Source of the DNA: CAZOWW01 sp964583765
Lineage (GTDB): Bacteria > Actinomycetota > Actinomycetes > Actinomycetales > Kineosporiaceae
Direction: 5' to 3'
Length of the DNA: 43,632 bases
Assembly (NCBI GenBank): GCA_964583765.1
Contig: CAZOWW010000030.1
Coordinates: forward strand, 1-43,632
Under the pieces are notes generated by a model, which was not told where the DNA came from, ran no database searches, and saw only the letters and a list, made by a program, of their open reading frames with translations. Shown here in pieces: positions 25,194 through 32,855 of the stretch (position 1 is the first letter of the stretch; every line of letters begins with the position of its first letter). The position numbers and the translations under genes are program-made.

Positions 25194-25204
25194 GCGAACT
25201 CCCC

Positions 25205-25237
25205 GCGGGCCGGTGACCGTTCGGTTCACCGGCCCGC
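25205..25237 (+). terminator. Terminator of the endoglucanase gene
   Basis: A 12-bp perfect stem (25205-25216 with 25226-25237) with a 9-nt loop that can pair further, 12 bp after the stop. Confidence 0.75.
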
Positions 25238-25243
25238 TCGGGG

Positions 25244-25280
25244 CGGTCGGGCCCGTTCCGGGAGCGGGCGGGCCCGACCG
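25244..25280 (-). terminator. Terminator of the helicase gene
   Basis: A perfect 12-bp inverted repeat (25244-25255 with 25269-25280) ending at the base next to the helicase stop codon. It faces the endoglucanase terminator. Confidence 0.65.
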
Positions 25281-27662
25281 TCAGGGCCGTGACGGCCGGT
25301 TCGCGGCGCCGACCGGGTGCTCGGAGCCGCCGAGCGACTCCAGCCCCGCCGGCAGGTCCCCGTGGTGGACCACAGCCAGGCGCTGGGTGGGTCGGGTCAG
25401 CGCCACGTAGAGGTCGTTCACCCCGCGCGGTGACTCCGCGACCATCGCGGCCGGGTCCACCACGACCACGGCGTCGTACTCCAACCCCTTCACCTCGTCC
25501 GCCCGGAGCACGCTCACCCGGGCGGCCAGCGGTTCGGCGTCCGCCGGGCCGTCGCTCCCTCCGGAGTTCTCGCGGGGGCCCCGCTCGGCTCCCGGCGCCG
25601 GTGCCGCCAGAGCCTCTGCGGCCAGCAGCGGGCTGAGCGCCGTGGCGAGCTCGTCCCGCGCCGCCCGCGTGGTCACCACCGCGAAGCGCCCTCCGGGCAC
25701 CGACTCCTCGTCGTGAACGAGCGCCGCGCGCACGGTCGCCGCGACCGCCGCCGTCGACCGCGTCGGTGGGCGCAACCCGATCGGCGGCCAGTCGCCGTCC
25801 CGGGCCGAGTCCGGCGCCTTCACGTCCTGGCCGTGCGCCGCGAGGAGCGCCCCGGCCAGGTCCATGACCAGCCGCGGGGTGCGGTAGTTGACGGTCAGTT
25901 CCCGCAACTGCCAGCGGCCGGCGACGTAACGGTCGAGCACCTGACCCCAGGACGACGCCCCGGCCGGGGAACCGGTCTGCGCGACGTCGCCGACCACCGT
26001 CAGTGAACGGCTCGGCACCCGGCGCAGCACGACCCGCCACTGCATGGCGGACAGTTCCTGCGCCTCGTCGATCACGACGTGCCCGAACGCCCAGTCCCGG
26101 TCCTCGGCGGCCCGCTCGGCGAGGGTGCGGGCGGGTCCCGCATCAGCGAACCGGTCGGCGAGCATCTCGGGCCGGAGCATGGCCCCCAGCTCGCCGGCCA
26201 TCTCGAGCACCCCACGGGCGTAGTCCAGGGCCTCGGTCCGTTCCCGGCGGCGCCGGCCCTCCTCGGTCACCGAGGTCACGGGAGGGCCGATCAGCTCGGC
26301 GGCCTCGTCGAGCAGCGCCACGTCCGCCAGGGTCCACGGGTGGTCGGCGGGCCGGGCCAGGGCCGCGCGCTGCTCGGGGGTGAGCAGACGTTCGGAGGCC
26401 GCGGCGAGCCGATCCGGGCGGGTGTAGAGGGAGGTGAGCAGCCCCTGCGGGGTGAGCGGCATCCAGCAGAGGTTCACCTCGCGCCGCACGTCCCGGCTGG
26501 CCCTCAGCTCGGCGGCCAGGTCGCCACGTAGGCCGTCCTCGTCCAGGCTCAGCCGCCGGGCGGCGGCGAGCTGACGGACGAGGTCGCCGAGCACATGGTC
26601 GACGAAGGTCACCCGGGCCTCGTTGTGCGGCTTGCCGGTCTGCCGTGCCCGGGACCGGGCCTCGGCGACCACGCCCGGTCGCAGGGTCACGGTGTCGCCG
26701 TCCAGGCGCAGCGGCACCGCCTGTCCCGGCAGGCGTTGTCGGTCACGGACCGCATTGCGCACGACCCGTGCCATGCACAGGTCACCCTTGATCGCGACGA
26801 GCTCCGGGGGGTCCATCGCGGTCGCCTCGACCCCGGGGAAGAGCTGTCCCAGGGTCGAGAGCACGACCCCGGTCTCGCCGAGCGAGGGCAGCACCTGCTC
26901 GATGTACCGCAGGAAGACGGGCGAGGGACCGATGATGAGTACCCCGCTGCGGGCGATCCGGTCGCGGTGCGTGTACAGGAGATAGGCCGCACGGTGCAGG
27001 GCCACCGCGGTCTTGCCGGTGCCCGGACCTCCCTGGACGACGAGCACCCCGGGCAGCGGGGCGCGCACGACGGCGTCCTGCTCGGCCTGCAGGGTGGCCA
27101 CGATGTCGCGCATCCGGCCGGTCCGGCGGGCGGTGAGCGCCGACATGAGCGCCCCCTCGCCCGTGAAGGTCGGCAGGGCCTGCTCGCCGGCCTCGGCCCG
27201 CAGCCGCGCGAGGGCATCGACGTCCAGGAGTTCGTCGTCCAGCCCGGTCACCGTGCGCCCACGGGTGGCCAGATGGCGGCGGCGGATCACGTCGAGCGGG
27301 GCCGCGGCGGTGGCCTGGTAGAACGCGGCGGCCGCCGGTGCGCGCCAGTCCACGAGCAACTGGGTGCGGGCGTCGTCGGAGAGCCCGATCCGTCCCACGT
27401 ACCGGGGGCTGCCGTCGGCGAGGTCGAGCCGGCCGAAGGCGAGCCGGTCCTCGACCGCGGCGAGCTGGTTCACCCGCGCGGAGTGCCAGGCGTCGAACGC
27501 GTCCCGCTCGGCTCTTCCTGCCGGGGTGGGTACCAGCGGCGCGCGCCGTACCTCCGCCAGCGCGTCGGCCGCCCGCCGTCGCAGGAGGTCGAGCTGGTCG
27601 TACAGCTGGGAGAGGTAGCGCTGTTCGGCGGCGATCTCGGTGGAGAGGTCGGCGGTGCTCAG
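25281..27662 (-). CDS. helR: HelD/HelR-type superfamily 1 helicase acting on RNA polymerase, CTG start
   Basis: 793 residues with the proposed start. HelD-class proteins dislodge and recycle RNA polymerase, and HelR members give rifamycin tolerance. The N-terminal coiled coil (STADLSTEIAAEQRYLSQLYDQLDLLRRRAADALAEV) is typical of the class. Walker A (GGPGTGKT) is at about 211-218, Walker B with VIDEAQELS in the middle, and the C-terminal motifs include GDVAQTGS, VNYRTPRLV and VNDLYVALTRPTQRL. The first ATG or GTG in frame (27471-27473) would remove the whole coiled coil. The only sensible start is a CTG at 27660-27662, with GAAGGA six bases upstream. A GATACT -10 box lies at 27724-27729. Confidence 0.85.
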   Translation of the reverse strand: MSTADLSTEIAAEQRYLSQLYDQLDLLRRRAADALAEVRRAPLVPTPAGRAERDAFDAWHSARVNQLAAVEDRLAFGRLDLADGSPRYVGRIGLSDDARTQLLVDWRAPAAAAFYQATAAAPLDVIRRRHLATRGRTVTGLDDELLDVDALARLRAEAGEQALPTFTGEGALMSALTARRTGRMRDIVATLQAEQDAVVRAPLPGVLVVQGGPGTGKTAVALHRAAYLLYTHRDRIARSGVLIIGPSPVFLRYIEQVLPSLGETGVVLSTLGQLFPGVEATAMDPPELVAIKGDLCMARVVRNAVRDRQRLPGQAVPLRLDGDTVTLRPGVVAEARSRARQTGKPHNEARVTFVDHVLGDLVRQLAAARRLSLDEDGLRGDLAAELRASRDVRREVNLCWMPLTPQGLLTSLYTRPDRLAAASERLLTPEQRAALARPADHPWTLADVALLDEAAELIGPPVTSVTEEGRRRRERTEALDYARGVLEMAGELGAMLRPEMLADRFADAGPARTLAERAAEDRDWAFGHVVIDEAQELSAMQWRVVLRRVPSRSLTVVGDVAQTGSPAGASSWGQVLDRYVAGRWQLRELTVNYRTPRLVMDLAGALLAAHGQDVKAPDSARDGDWPPIGLRPPTRSTAAVAATVRAALVHDEESVPGGRFAVVTTRAARDELATALSPLLAAEALAAPAPGAERGPRENSGGSDGPADAEPLAARVSVLRADEVKGLEYDAVVVVDPAAMVAESPRGVNDLYVALTRPTQRLAVVHHGDLPAGLESLGGSEHPVGAANRPSRP

Positions 27663-27723
27663 GGCGAGTCCTTCGGCATTCGGAGTAACGGACGGTCCGC
27701 CGCGGGCCCGCGACGGACCATCA

Positions 27724-27729
27724 AGTATC
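27724..27729 (-). promoter_or_regulatory. Candidate -10 box of the helicase gene
   Basis: Minus-strand GATACT, about 62 bp upstream of the CTG start. No good -35 box is seen. Transcription would begin close to an ATG at 27719-27721 that opens a 20-codon reading frame ending in a CTGA overlap with the helicase start. Confidence 0.35.
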
Positions 27730-27790
27730 CGGCCTTCGGGGCGCCGATGGAGGTCGAGCGGTGACGCAGGCCCCGGTCGGGCGCGTCACA

Positions 27791-27878
27791 CCGCATCCGG
27801 CGCTGGGTTGTCTTGCACGCGGCGCAGGGTGATACCGCACGCGGCGCTGGGCGCCACGGCATCCGGACGGGACGACTC
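27791..27878. repeat. 22-bp tandem repeat between the 75-residue protein gene and the helicase
   Basis: Units begin at 27791, 27813, 27835 and 27857. The first three share the core GCAYSCGGCGCWGGG; the fourth keeps GGCATCCGGACGGG. The array lies just beyond the stop of the upstream gene (27885) and 60-150 bp upstream of the helicase -10 box, so it could be either a 3'-end repeat or a protein-binding array. Confidence 0.65.
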
Positions 27879-27884
27879 CGACGA

Positions 27885-28112
27885 TCAAGCGTAGGTGTCG
27901 AAGGTGGAGCCGGCACCGTCGTCACCGGGCCGGTCCTGCCCGGCGGGGCCCGCCTCGAGGAACTCGGCGGCCTCACCCGCCGCCCGCCGTAGCCCGGGGC
28001 GGGCCGCGAGCAGGTTCGCGGCGACATCGCCGGAGACGCCCGCGGGCGGGCCCATCCGCGTGGTGGGGGTGGGGAGGTAGGAACCGCCGCTGCTCACGGG
28101 GGTGATGTTCAT
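27885..28112 (-). CDS. Small hypothetical protein ending in DTYA
   Basis: 75 residues. Starts MNITPVSSGGSYLPTPTTRMG, has one predicted helix (DVAANLLAARPGLRRAAGEAAEFLEA) and ends STFDTYA. The ATG at 28110-28112 has AGGTGG six bases upstream. The beginning (MNI) and end (DTYA) resemble those of the next small protein upstream (MNV ... DVYA), suggesting a paralogous pair or a shared C-terminal signal. No known family recognised. Confidence 0.6.
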   Translation of the reverse strand: MNITPVSSGGSYLPTPTTRMGPPAGVSGDVAANLLAARPGLRRAAGEAAEFLEAGPAGQDRPGDDGAGSTFDTYA

Positions 28113-28280
28113 GGCGTCCACCTGCTCCGTCGCCCGCGTGGGGCCGCTGTGGTGCCCTGGTCCGAGGTCGCCGGCGGATGCACGTGCCGGTGACGCCCGG
28201 TCTGTGGAGATCTGGGTGAGGCGGTCCGTCGGTCGAGGCCGGTCCCTCGCGAACCTTTCCGGGTGATGTGTCCGGTCCGA

Positions 28281-28385
28281 TCAGGCCTGGGCGGGCCTGA
28301 CAAGGCGTGGACCGGCCCCGTCAGGTGCGGACCGGCCCCGTCAGATGCGGACGGATCCGGTGGGGTGCGGATCGACCCGCATCAG
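28281..28385. repeat. 20-bp tandem repeat at the 3' end of the 63-residue protein gene
   Basis: TCAG or a near form recurs at 28281, 28301 (CAAG), 28321, 28341, 28361 (TGGG) and 28382, a spacing of 20, 20, 20, 20 and 21 bp. The last TCA is the stop codon of the 63-residue gene. The best two units share GTGCGGACCGGCCCCG or GCGTGGACCGGCCCCG. Confidence 0.75.
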
Positions 28386-28573
28386 GCGTACACGTCCACG
28401 TGGGTGGACGTCGACTGTGACGACGAGGGCGCGCTCGGTGCCGGCGTCTGGGGCACGGCCGCTGGTGGCACCGTGGCCAGGGTCATGGCGATGGCCTGCG
28501 CGCTCGGCACCATGGGCGAAAGCGCCTGCGCCGGGATGTACACCTTCGCAGTGTCCGTGGCACTGACGTTCAT
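28382..28573 (-). CDS. Small hypothetical protein ending in DVYA
   Basis: 63 residues: MNVSATDTAKVYIPAQALSP at the start, an Ala/Pro/Ser-rich middle, and STHVDVYA at the end. A near-perfect AGGAGG with 7-bp spacing precedes the ATG, so it is clearly translated. A weak sigma-28-like element (CTCC-N17-GCCGATG) lies at 28648-28675. It neighbours the PilZ flagellar-brake gene, which hints at a motility link, but no function can be assigned. Confidence 0.65.
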   Translation of the reverse strand: MNVSATDTAKVYIPAQALSPMVPSAQAIAMTLATVPPAAVPQTPAPSAPSSSQSTSTHVDVYA

Positions 28574-28647
28574 GAGTCACCTCCTGGTGGAAGGGGAACC
28601 GTCCCCGGTACCGCGGGAACGGCTTCCAATCCTCCGTGCTCCAATGT

Positions 28648-28675
28648 CATCGGCACCCCCGGACGAGGGCTGGAG
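28648..28675 (-). promoter_or_regulatory. Weak sigma-28-like promoter before the 63-residue protein gene
   Basis: Minus-strand CTCC (28672-28675), 17 bp, GCCGATG (28648-28654). One mismatch in each box compared with the flagellin promoter, and one extra spacer base. About 75 bp upstream of the ATG. Confidence 0.3.
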
Positions 28676-28951
28676 CACCCGTCCGGGTGAGGCTGTGGCG
28701 GCCGGGGGCACGCTGGGTCGCCCCGGCCACGGTCGGCACCCGTGCGGAGCCGCCGGTCGGGTGCGGCGGGAACGTGGCGTGCTGCCCGGCCCCCTCGCGG
28801 GTGCATCGCCTGCTCCCGGGGACCAGGACTTCATTTCGGGGGCGAGTCGGTCGACGTTGACAGCAGACGACGTCTCCGGCCGGGAATCCGGCGGTCGGCG
28901 CCGGACGGCCGACGTCCGGGGGGCGACCTGCGGGCGGACGAGGGACATCGC

Positions 28952-29022
28952 GCGCACAGGTAGTGTCGCGTGCACGGGCGGTACTGGTGCACGGGCAGGA
29001 TCTGTGTGCAGGCAGGATCGGG
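28952..29022. repeat. Short direct repeats, unit 17-19 bp
   Basis: Units headed GCGCACAGG, GTGCACGGGCGG, GTGCACGGGCAGGATC and GTGCAGGCAGGATC start at 28952, 28970, 28987 and 29006. Unlike the other arrays this one is upstream of both flanking genes, about 140-210 bp before the PilZ gene. Confidence 0.55.
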
Positions 29023-29160
29023 GTACCAGCAGTGCCGGACGCCCGGAGGTCTCGGGCGCACCGGAGGCGTCGGCCGACAGTCAACATCGAGGGATCAGCA
29101 CGACCGGGCACGGACGACGGTTCGGGCCAGGGGCGTGACCGGAGGGAGGTCGATCCGCGC

Positions 29161-30021
29161 ATGTCATCAGGGATCGACTCCAAGGCCGATGCCGGCATGC
29201 GGGAGCCACTGCCCGCCAAGCTCGCCCTGCCCCCGTTGAACAGCCGGGTCTGGATGGACGTCGGCACGACGGTCCGCCCTGACTCGGCCATGCGGGCCGT
29301 GGACGTGCCCTCGCGGGTGGAGGACCTCACTGCCGCCGGGCGCAATCCCGCCAAGGAACCTGCCCGGCTGCTGCTGGCCGCACCCACCTACGCCGGGGAC
29401 GCCGAGCTGCCACCGGATCGTGCCTACTGCACGGTCACCTGGATGAGCGACCGCGGCCCGTGCCAGCTGCCCGGGGCCTTCGTCGGTGTCCAGCGGCTCG
29501 GTGAGGGGGGATCACTGCGCGGGTGGTGGTTGGAGGTGGTCGGTCCCTCGATCCGGGTGCAGCGTCGCATGTTCTTCCGGGTGCCGATGTCCCTGCCGGT
29601 CACCCTGGCCGTGGATCCGCTGGTCGCCGATGTGCCGGACGCGGAGGACGAGGACCTCGATCCCGACTGGTCGGATCCGGACGGTGAGGCCAAGTCCGAG
29701 CGCATCGTCGCCGTGCAGGGGCGCACCCTGGACGTGAGCGAGGGCGGGTTGCGCTGCACCGTGAACCAGGAACTGCCCGAGGGCGTCCACCGACTGGTGG
29801 TGCGCCTTGCCCTGCGGGACCAGGTGTTGAGCCTGCCGGCGCGGGTGGTGCGCACCCAGATCGTCGAGCGGCAGGGCCGTTCGGACCGGCCGGGGAGTTC
29901 GGGCACGCACCGGGCGATCGAGGTGGCCCTGCGGTTCGAGAACCCGGAGGAGTTCGGGGACCTCGTGCGCCGCACGCTCTTCGAGCACCAACTGCGCGAA
30001 CGCCGACGGGTGGGCGGCTGA
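29161..30021 (+). CDS. YcgR-like PilZ-domain protein (cyclic di-GMP flagellar brake)
   Basis: 286 residues. The N-terminal half (about 30-125) looks like the YcgR-N/flagellar-brake beta-barrel (ARLLLAAPTYAGD, CTVTWMSDRGPCQLPGAFVGVQ). The PilZ domain starts at about 133 with VQRRMFFRVP (Arg136-Arg140 RxxxR) and has DVSEGG at 191-196 (DxSxxG). Both cyclic di-GMP motifs are intact. A long acidic loop (about 160-180) interrupts the domain. Members slow the motor when cyclic di-GMP is high, which fits the GGDEF-EAL protein at 11702. GGAGGGAGG precedes ATG 29161. Confidence 0.85.
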   Translation: MSSGIDSKADAGMREPLPAKLALPPLNSRVWMDVGTTVRPDSAMRAVDVPSRVEDLTAAGRNPAKEPARLLLAAPTYAGDAELPPDRAYCTVTWMSDRGPCQLPGAFVGVQRLGEGGSLRGWWLEVVGPSIRVQRRMFFRVPMSLPVTLAVDPLVADVPDAEDEDLDPDWSDPDGEAKSERIVAVQGRTLDVSEGGLRCTVNQELPEGVHRLVVRLALRDQVLSLPARVVRTQIVERQGRSDRPGSSGTHRAIEVALRFENPEEFGDLVRRTLFEHQLRERRRVGG

Positions 30022-30054
30022 TCCTCCCGCGGGTCGACCGGGATGGCACGGACA

Positions 30055-30178
30055 GGTCGTTCGTGGCGCAGAGGTTGCGCGGGCAGGTCGGCCGCGGCAC
30101 AGCGGCGGAGCCTGCCGGTCGTTCGTGGCACCGCGGTCGCGCCTGCGGGTCAGTCATGGCACAACGGCAGCACCTGCA
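30055..30178. repeat. 31-bp tandem repeat at the 3' end of the PucR-family gene
   Basis: Four units at 30055, 30086, 30117 and 30148, each exactly 31 bp, share GGTCRTTCRTGGCAC near the start and CCTGC near the end. The last unit is the coding end of the regulator (its stop is TCA at 30150-30152). The other three fill most of the gap towards the convergent PilZ gene. Confidence 0.85.
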
Positions 30179-31823
30179 GCGCGAGCTCCAGGGTCAGCCG
30201 GCGGTGGGGGTCGCGGGTGAACGGGCCCACGAGGCGTTCCAGCTTGGCGATCCGGTAGCGCAGGGTGTTGTAGTGGAAGTGCAGCTCCCGGGCCGCCTGG
30301 GCGACGTTGAGGTTGCACTCGAGCAGCACGGTGAGGGTGTGCCGCAGGTCGGCCAGTTCGGTCGGATCGAGGGCCGGATCGGTGCCGGCGAGCGGGCCGA
30401 GCGCCTCCTGGGCGAAGTACTGGAGCTGGTCGGTGTCCTCCACCAGGTCGAGCAGGCGGAGCACTCCCAGGGACCCGGCCGTGGTGAGGCTGCCCGGTCC
30501 GTGCAGTCGTCGGCCGATCCGGGCGGCGGCTCGGGCCTGTCGATAACCGGTGGCGATCCGCTGCGGACCTGACACGGGCAGGCTGACGCCGGTGGAGACC
30601 GACGGCGCCGAGGCGATCCGGCAGCGCTGGGCGACCCCGTGCGCGAGGTCCCGCAGCGCACGCTGCTCCTGGACCGGATTGCCCAGCCCGCCGAGCAGTA
30701 CCACGACCTCCCCGGCCAGGTCGGTGACGGCGGCTCCGGGGTCCCGTTGCCGTGCCAGGGACCGCCAGGCGGCGGCGAGGGTGCTCTCGGCTGTCTCGTC
30801 GTCGGGAGGGACGTCCTCCAGGCCCCAGACCGGGCCGTCCTCCGGCTCGGCGAAGGCCACCACCACGGCGAGCGGCCGGTCGAGGTCCCACCCGAGTTCC
30901 GCCGCGAGCTCCCGGCCCCGGGCGAGACAGCCCTGGGGCGTGACGAGCTCCCGGACGGCCTCGCGCCGTCGCCGTTCGCACGCCCGGCGGGCCGCGATCT
31001 CCTCACCCAGCGCCTGGGAGGCCACCGTGGCGGCGCGGCTGACGGCGGCGAGGTCGTGCGGGGTGAGGTCGAGGCTCGGGGAGATCGCGACGAGACGGCC
31101 ACTGCGGCCGCCCACCGGGATCGCCGCCACGATGTGCTGACCTCCGGAACCCGGATGGCTGCTGAGGCCGAGGGACTCGTCGTCGACCCGGAACCGTCCG
31201 TGGCGGTCGAAGCAGGACGTCAGGTGGGGGAGGGACCCGGCGCCTGCCTCGGCGAGCACGCGGCCGCGCGAATCAGTGATCATCGCGTGGCCGCCGAGCG
31301 TGGTCGCCAGGGCGGCCGCGATCCCGTGGAGTCCTGCCCGGGCGGCCACGGCCGTGGCGAGTGCCGCATCGAGCCGTTCCGAGCGGGTGAGGGTGGCCAC
31401 GGCACGCTGGAGCAGGTGGTCGAGCACCTGCTCGGCGAGTCGCTCGACCTGCAGGTCCTGAGGAAGTTGGATCACCGGGAAGCCCCTCAGGTCGGCCTCG
31501 TGCAGACCTGCGGACTGCTGGCAGAGCGGCGACTGGATGCACGCCAGGGCGCAGGCGCCGACCCGGTCGAGTTCGCTGATCAGTTCGTGCAGTTGTGTGC
31601 CTCGAGTGTTGGGTTCAGGTTCGGTGATCACTGCGAGCGATCCGGCGCCGAAGACGGCGGGTGAGTCGATATTCGTTCCGACGACAAGTTCCGCGGGTGC
31701 CCGTTCCAGGCCGGCTGCCCCTGCCAGAACCACAGCTCCCCGCATCGGCGGCATGCGCAGCAGTTCCGCCAGCGAGGGGTGGTCCGGGGGGATCGCCACC
31801 GTCGTTCGCCCCATTTCTCCCAT
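30150..31823 (-). CDS. PucR-family transcriptional regulator
   Basis: 557 residues. An N-terminal PucR-type sensor region (about 10-150: SLAELLRMPPMRGAVVLAGAAGLERAPAELVVGTNID) is followed by a GAF/CdaR-like middle (about 180-430). The C-terminal PucR helix-turn-helix reads ELADLRHTLTVLLECNLNVAQAARELHFHYNTLRYRIAKLERLVG. Such regulators often control purine, amino-acid or small-molecule breakdown, so the HutF-type deiminase about 2 kb away is one conceivable target. ATG at 31821-31823; a second ATG at 31812-31814 has a poor spacing. The coding 3' end is the last unit of a 31-bp tandem repeat. Confidence 0.88.
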   Translation of the reverse strand: MGEMGRTTVAIPPDHPSLAELLRMPPMRGAVVLAGAAGLERAPAELVVGTNIDSPAVFGAGSLAVITEPEPNTRGTQLHELISELDRVGACALACIQSPLCQQSAGLHEADLRGFPVIQLPQDLQVERLAEQVLDHLLQRAVATLTRSERLDAALATAVAARAGLHGIAAALATTLGGHAMITDSRGRVLAEAGAGSLPHLTSCFDRHGRFRVDDESLGLSSHPGSGGQHIVAAIPVGGRSGRLVAISPSLDLTPHDLAAVSRAATVASQALGEEIAARRACERRRREAVRELVTPQGCLARGRELAAELGWDLDRPLAVVVAFAEPEDGPVWGLEDVPPDDETAESTLAAAWRSLARQRDPGAAVTDLAGEVVVLLGGLGNPVQEQRALRDLAHGVAQRCRIASAPSVSTGVSLPVSGPQRIATGYRQARAAARIGRRLHGPGSLTTAGSLGVLRLLDLVEDTDQLQYFAQEALGPLAGTDPALDPTELADLRHTLTVLLECNLNVAQAARELHFHYNTLRYRIAKLERLVGPFTRDPHRRLTLELALQVLPLCHD

Positions 31824-31956
31824 CTGTGCACAATACCGACTCTTGGTGAACTCTCGCCCGTCCGGGTGGGTAATTCTGTCGGATACGGGCGGGATCATGC
31901 GATCCGGGAGCCGTCCATCGGCCGTCGGGTGCGGGCACTCCCGGGTCGGAGGGCGG

Positions 31957-32037
31957 CCTCGGTGAGGAATCGGACAAACCTCGTGAGGAAACGCACAAAC
32001 CTCGTGCGGCGACGACGGGAGGCGGGGGTCCTCGTCA
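31957..32037. repeat. 21-bp tandem repeat at the 3' end of the Nudix-like gene
   Basis: CCTCGGTGAGG (31957), CCTCGTGAGG (31979), CCTCGTGCGG (32000) and CCTCGTCAGG (32030) recur at 22, 21 and 30 bp. The last contains the stop codon (TCA 32035-32037). Two units also share ACAAACCTC. Confidence 0.7.
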
Positions 32038-32553
32038 GGAGGTGGGCGTGCCCGGGGGCAGCAGATGGTCCAGGAGCGCGCCGAGCCCGTCCGGCAGGTC
32101 GTCGGACAGCGGCAGGCCGACGAAGCGGCACCGCAGGCGCATCCCATCGTCGTCGTCCCGGGCCCGGACCGTGTGCTCCCACTGGTCCTCACAGCCGCTG
32201 GGCACGGCGACGCTCCAGTAGCTGGTGATCCTGCGTCGGCCGGTGAGGGGATGTGTGGACTCGAGGGTGCCGAGCATCGACACCGGTCGCACGCCCACGA
32301 GGCCGGTGCGAGCGGTCACCTCGCGGGCGACCACATCGGGCTCCAGTTCCCCCTCGCGGCACTCCGTCGCGGGGACCTGCACCCCGGCCGCGGGAAGGCC
32401 GAGGTGATCGAGAACCAGGAGTTGACGTCCGCCTTTGTGGTCACGCAGGACGTACGCCGTGACCCGGCGCTGGATCCGGCTCGCGGTGGCACGGCGGGGG
32501 AGCAGGGGGCCGGCTAAGTCGGGGTTGGCGGAGGAGGGCGAGTCACTGGTCAC
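32035..32553 (-). CDS. Nudix-like protein with degenerate Nudix box
   Basis: 172 residues. Residues of about 22-130 have the Nudix fold pattern: RRVTAYVLRDHKGGRQLLVLDH, a Gly-containing loop, then EPDVVAREVTARTGLVGVRPVSMLGTLEST. The segment matching the Nudix box reads REVTARTGL, whereas active enzymes have REUxEExGU. The metal-binding Glu pair is missing, so hydrolase activity is doubtful and a binding role is possible. GTG start at 32551-32553. Confidence 0.65.
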   Translation of the reverse strand: MTSDSPSSANPDLAGPLLPRRATASRIQRRVTAYVLRDHKGGRQLLVLDHLGLPAAGVQVPATECREGELEPDVVAREVTARTGLVGVRPVSMLGTLESTHPLTGRRRITSYWSVAVPSGCEDQWEHTVRARDDDDGMRLRCRFVGLPLSDDLPDGLGALLDHLLPPGTPTS

Positions 32554-32855
32554 GGCCGGGCATCGTGCCGGGCTCTCCGGCCCGAGTCAACGGCCGGACG
32601 GGTAGAACTGCGGCACGTGCGGGCAGGGGGGCGGGGTCGGCCGGGCCGGGGTGCCCGGGAATGAGCCCGGCGGCGCGGGAGGACGGCTGCGGGGACAGCG
32701 ATGGGGTCCTGCCGTGTCACGGCAGGACCCCATCGGAACCACGTGCGGTGCGCGTCACGGACGCGTCGCTGCGTGGATCTGTGTCTCGGTGTGGACTCCG
32801 GTTGCGGCGGTGGCTGGGGGTTGCCCTCGGCCTTCCGCCGACGCGGGAGATCTGG
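32554..32855. other. Gap between cold-shock and Nudix-like genes
   Basis: 302 bp. The only clear element is the perfect hairpin at 32700-32734. I see no gene. Confidence 0.6.
32700..32734 (-). terminator. Perfect hairpin downstream of the cold-shock gene
   Basis: A 17-bp perfect inverted repeat (32700-32716 with 32718-32734), about 120 bp past the cold-shock stop codon. It is the likely end of that transcript. Confidence 0.7.

Larger units (their letters stand above)
28574..29160. other. Divergent region between the 63-residue protein gene and the PilZ gene
   Basis: 587 bp. I find no convincing gene. It holds a weak sigma-28-like element on the minus strand (28648-28675), an 18-bp periodic direct repeat (28952-29022), and GCCGACA at 29073-29079, 82 bp before the PilZ start, without a well-spaced CTCA. 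Confidence 0.55.

Noticed and set aside
24018..25229. A minus-strand gene opposite the endoglucanase
   Set aside because: Low-complexity Arg/Gly shadow of a gene with signal peptide, GH12 and CBM2 signatures.
27659..28027. A 122-residue minus-strand gene between the 75-residue protein gene and the helicase
   Set aside because: Basic, Pro-rich composition, crosses the 22-bp repeats and overlaps the better-supported small gene. Only its last 20 codons matter, as a possible coupled leader frame.
27791..30178. A degenerate CRISPR array
   Set aside because: Unit lengths differ between loci, there are no distinct spacers, no conserved repeat shared between arrays and no cas genes.
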